Part shown: in pieces, positions 61,907 to 64,000 of the stretch
Numbering within the stretch: position 1 is the stretch's first letter
Layout: each line of letters starts with the position of its first letter
Assembly: GCA_964020975.1 (NCBI GenBank)
Contig: OZ026630.1
Coordinates: 21,864,731 to 21,928,730 of the forward strand
Source: Hermodice carunculata
Lineage: Eukaryota; Annelida; Polychaeta; Eunicida; Amphinomidae
DNA length: 64,000 nucleotides
Reading direction: 5' to 3'
Notes under the pieces: model-generated
Database searches by the model: none
Told to the model about the DNA's origin: nothing
Seen by the model: only the letters and a program-made list of their open reading frames with translations
Position numbers and translations under genes: made by a program

Positions 61907-62368
61907 TCAATCTATTTTTGGCGATCGCTTTACCTTTAAGAGAATGTCTGCTTCACGTTTGGAGGATTTGTTCCTAATCAATCTGATTTCATCTATCTTG
62001 TCTGGCACACTTCTCACACTCCAATGACAGATCTTTAATCGTGCACTTAGGTGTATATGTGTATATCGACTATAAAGGTTTTGTATTGGTACAGTCTTTA
62101 TTACTTCAATTTCATTTCTTTTTATGTTGACCCTTTCAAATGGAGATCCAGATGCACAAGTTAAAGGGGATAGCAGGATAGCTAACAGCAAATAAAAGAT
62201 TTGCCGTGTATACGTCATACGTAGCAACGTATAGTTAGCGGCATCGTTCAGTTGGGTCACAGACATATAGCAATGAGCAATTTGACAGAGAAGATCAAAA
62301 GAGGCAGATCTGAATATACTGTTTAGAGGAGGTCGGAGAAAAACTAGATTTTGCAAAAATATTTCCAT
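61907..62368 (-). pseudogene. LINE B upstream region, start of endonuclease
   Basis: A 153-codon frame. Its last 50 residues (LKICHWSVRSVPDKIDEIRL) match the start of LINE endonucleases (usual I..WN.RS...K..E). The first 100 residues have two hydrophobic stretches (FYLLLAILLSPLTCASG) and no recognised domain; they may be 5' UTR read through or an ORF1 remnant. The ATG at 62368 is not reliable. Confidence 0.5.
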
Positions 62369-62385
62369 ATTTTAGAAAATTTACA

Positions 62386-62387
<2 letters not shown>

Positions 62388-62426
<39 letters not shown>
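62388..62426. repeat. (CA)n microsatellite
   Basis: About 39 bp, adjoining the 5' end of LINE B. Confidence 0.95.
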
Positions 62427-62429
<3 letters not shown>

Positions 62430-63013
62430 TACGTTTACAATTTCTGCTGCAGTGCTTACAGTAGTCAATCACTCTGTTGACCGATCCCTCCAACTGGACA
62501 TTACCGGATTCAAAGTTAGTTCACCAGATTTCTATTGTTATCTTTGCACGTTATTGTATCACTACTGAAAGACCAGCCAGACTTTGTGATCGTTTTTAGA
62601 CCTGACTTTGGGGTTTGTGTCGAAAAAAGTGACATATCAGTGACACAGCTGTTAACTGGCGGCCTTCAGTTATGTGGCACTGCAACAGGTACCTATGTAC
62701 ATCTGCAGATATTTAAATTTAAACATTGGGAACAGACTTTTTAAAAAAAGTCAATATTATGTAATATAATACTAGTTAAGAAAATTTATTTTCAGGTAAT
62801 GCCTCGAAACCTAACCGTAACCACTGTATATTTATGACAGGTGGTATGGAAGCAAATTTAGTTCCTTTGTCGCGCCCGTATGTAATGGTGTTAATGTACA
62901 TGGGACAATAAGGACAGGCAAAGAAGTCTATAAGTGTAACAATCTTTTGTCTACTGCTTGAAGCTACAATACACGTTTTTATACACAGCTACCAATTGCA
63001 ATTTTATACGGAG

Positions 63014-63016
<3 letters not shown>
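62427..63016. other. Unassigned stretch
   Basis: No gene recognised. The plus frame at 62535-62744 has no domain. Confidence 0.35.

Positions 63017-63078
<62 letters not shown>
63017..63078. repeat. (CT)n microsatellite
   Basis: About 62 bp of perfect CT. It sits directly before the LINE E sequence, close to its truncation point. Confidence 0.97.
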
Positions 63079-63081
<3 letters not shown>

Positions 63082-63119
63082 TTAATTTTTACTATGCTGT
63101 CACTTGCCAATCTGACTTG

Positions 63120-64000
63120 CATATACGCCCATAACAATTTCAAAATGTGAAGAATAAGGTGATATTCGGTCCATTCGAAAGTGACCGGTTTGATGTTCAT
63201 AATGGCCTGAAACAAGGCTGCATAATGTCCCCCACGCTCTTCTCTGTAGTCATGACTGATCTAGTTTCTATGTTACATGAACAACACCTGAGGATATACC
63301 TTCACTCTTATATGCAGATGATGTTGTCTTGCTTGCTGAAAGCGAAGAACAATTTCAAACTATGTTGAATGTAGCCAATTGTTTTGCAACAAAATGGGGC
63401 ATGGAATTTAATGGAAACAAATCAAAAGTAATGATTATTGGTAAACGACTTGATAAAAATAGACGTTGGAAATTAGGAAATGTTGATCTTGCAGAGTGTG
63501 ACGTATACAAGTATTTAGGCATTCTTTTCAGTAAATCCTTAGTGGATAGTGTTCATGTAAGGCAACATGTGAAACACAAGGCCACTCGTCTCAACGGTTA
63601 TGTGTGCGGTATCCTAGCAGCCCATGAAAACATCAACCTAGTATCATTTGGTGACAGTTTGTGGAAAAGTTTGTTTATGCCAGCCCTCTCGCATGGGTCT
63701 GCGGTTTGGCTTTGTAATACCAGAGAAAGCGCTACAGTTATCAGGTCAATACAATACAATGCGGCTCGCGCTATTATGCGCATAAAAGGCACACCTGCCG
63801 TGGTAGCCACTCTTGGGGACTTGGGATGGCTGCCACTAAATTTACTGCCAGACAAAGCTAGAATTAAGTATTTTCACAGAATTAAATACACATTGCCAGA
63901 TTCAAGGTTATGTAAAAGAGTTTTTCTGGAATTGCAGAACCGTTTTATTAATAGAGAAGGTGCTTCCTGGCCTTATATGGAAGAGATTAATAAGATTTTA
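63120..64000 (+). mobile_element. LINE E, reverse transcriptase running off the window
   Basis: Plus-strand frame from about 63123 reads NVKNKVIFGPFESDRFDVHN, then GLKQGCIMSPTLFSVVMTDL (palm block). After one frameshift near 63297 the second frame (63302 to the window end) is open for 233 codons: SLLYADDVVLLAESEEQF (catalytic YADD at 63311-63322), KWGMEFNGNKSKVMIIGKR, YKYLGILFSKSLVDSV, IQYNAARAIMRIKGTPAVV and LGDLGWLPLNLLPDKARIKY. It continues beyond 64000. The 5' part is missing or starts after the CT array. Apart from the single frameshift it is the best-preserved LINE here. Confidence 0.9.
63302..64000 (+). pseudogene. LINE E reverse transcriptase, catalytic and thumb region (partial)
   Basis: An uninterrupted 233-codon frame reaching the window edge. 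YADD is intact, followed by the W.m.fN..KSkvm.i. and YkYLGI.fs blocks. The SALSHGSAVW-like segment (MPALSHGSAVWLCNTRESAT) and QYNAARAIMRI mark the region after the thumb. The clade was not settled. One frameshift near 63297 separates it from the palm block upstream, so this copy cannot encode a whole enzyme as it stands. Confidence 0.88.

Larger units (their letters stand above)
60241..62387 (-). mobile_element. LINE B with endonuclease joined to C-terminal domain, reverse transcriptase missing
   Basis: Minus-strand order: an N-terminal part (62368-61907) with HWSVRSVPDKIDEIRLIRNK; endonuclease blocks SETWLHENISN and IPGYSIERHDRN (61592-61275), GDFNID (about 61267-61248), RESTRVTDTNNTLLDHVYV (about 61155-61115) and the terminal SDHYPA (about 61070-61052). 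Directly after, at about 61029, the C-terminal domain begins (IGRLRLSPHNLYIELGRH and CLRCRLGVDDKTHFLIDCP). The whole reverse transcriptase, normally about 600-800 codons, is absent. Several stops and frame changes occur. A 3' UTR (60241-60770) ends AATAAAATTACTA + (CTA)n. Confidence 0.85.

Overview
The window looks like intergenic or intronic DNA from a repeat-rich animal nuclear genome. The mix of LINEs with apurinic-type endonuclease, tRNA-derived SINE remnants, a long-TIR DNA transposon, retroelement gag/protease fossils and long microsatellites fits a marine invertebrate (hemichordate, cephalochordate or mollusc grade). Nothing seen fixes the phylum. Two runs of exactly 200 N (22800-22999 and 49000-49199) are scaffold gaps. 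I found no complete host protein gene, rRNA or tRNA gene. Two short open stretches (41.3-41.7 kb and 46.6-46.9 kb, minus strand) are weak exon candidates, and a THAP-domain fragment lies near 40.0 kb.

Layout. 0-5 kb: degenerate tandem repeats, then a nested repeat structure at 1.96-4.77 kb. It has three tandem units of about 515 bp flanked by about 140-bp repeats, short subterminal inverted repeats and terminal hairpins (possible Helitron/Helentron-like elements). 5.5-8.5 kb: an almost pure A/C tract and large AAT/AAAC microsatellites. 8.7-10.25 kb: a decayed LINE on the minus strand. 12.65-16.75 kb: a DNA transposon with about 500-bp inverted repeats rich in AGGTCA-type half-sites, an unrecognised broken protein with an Asp tract, and an extra expanded right arm. 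16.9-17.1 kb: a SINE remnant. 18.3-19.7 kb: the 3' part of a Tx1/L1-like LINE, plus strand. 20.5-21.4 kb and 37.3-38.4 kb: four copies of one dispersed repeat, in opposite orientations. 22-25 kb: a short LINE piece, a gag-like fossil beside the first gap, and a protease-like LTR-retroelement fossil. 28.5-31.9 kb: a 3.4-kb Tx1/L1-like LINE, minus strand. 38.97-39.59 kb: a tandem array carrying a TGACCTTTGACCT core. 47.3-47.96 kb: a LINE 3' fragment. 48.2-48.56 kb: a GTTCACGA minisatellite. 56.86-62.4 kb: three LINEs stacked head to tail, minus strand, joined through (CTA)n tails. 63.1-64.0 kb: a LINE reverse transcriptase whose second frame is open to the window end.

The recognisable coding sequence is almost all mobile-element protein: endonuclease, reverse transcriptase and C-terminal zinc-knuckle domains. 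Most copies are 5'-truncated or internally broken, so the region is a graveyard of several retrotransposon families. Their microsatellite tails probably seeded part of the AAT/TAG repeats. The best candidates for undescribed biology are the long-TIR transposon with its unidentified protein, the nested hairpin-ended tandem-repeat elements, and the LINEs that appear to sit on each other's trinucleotide tails.
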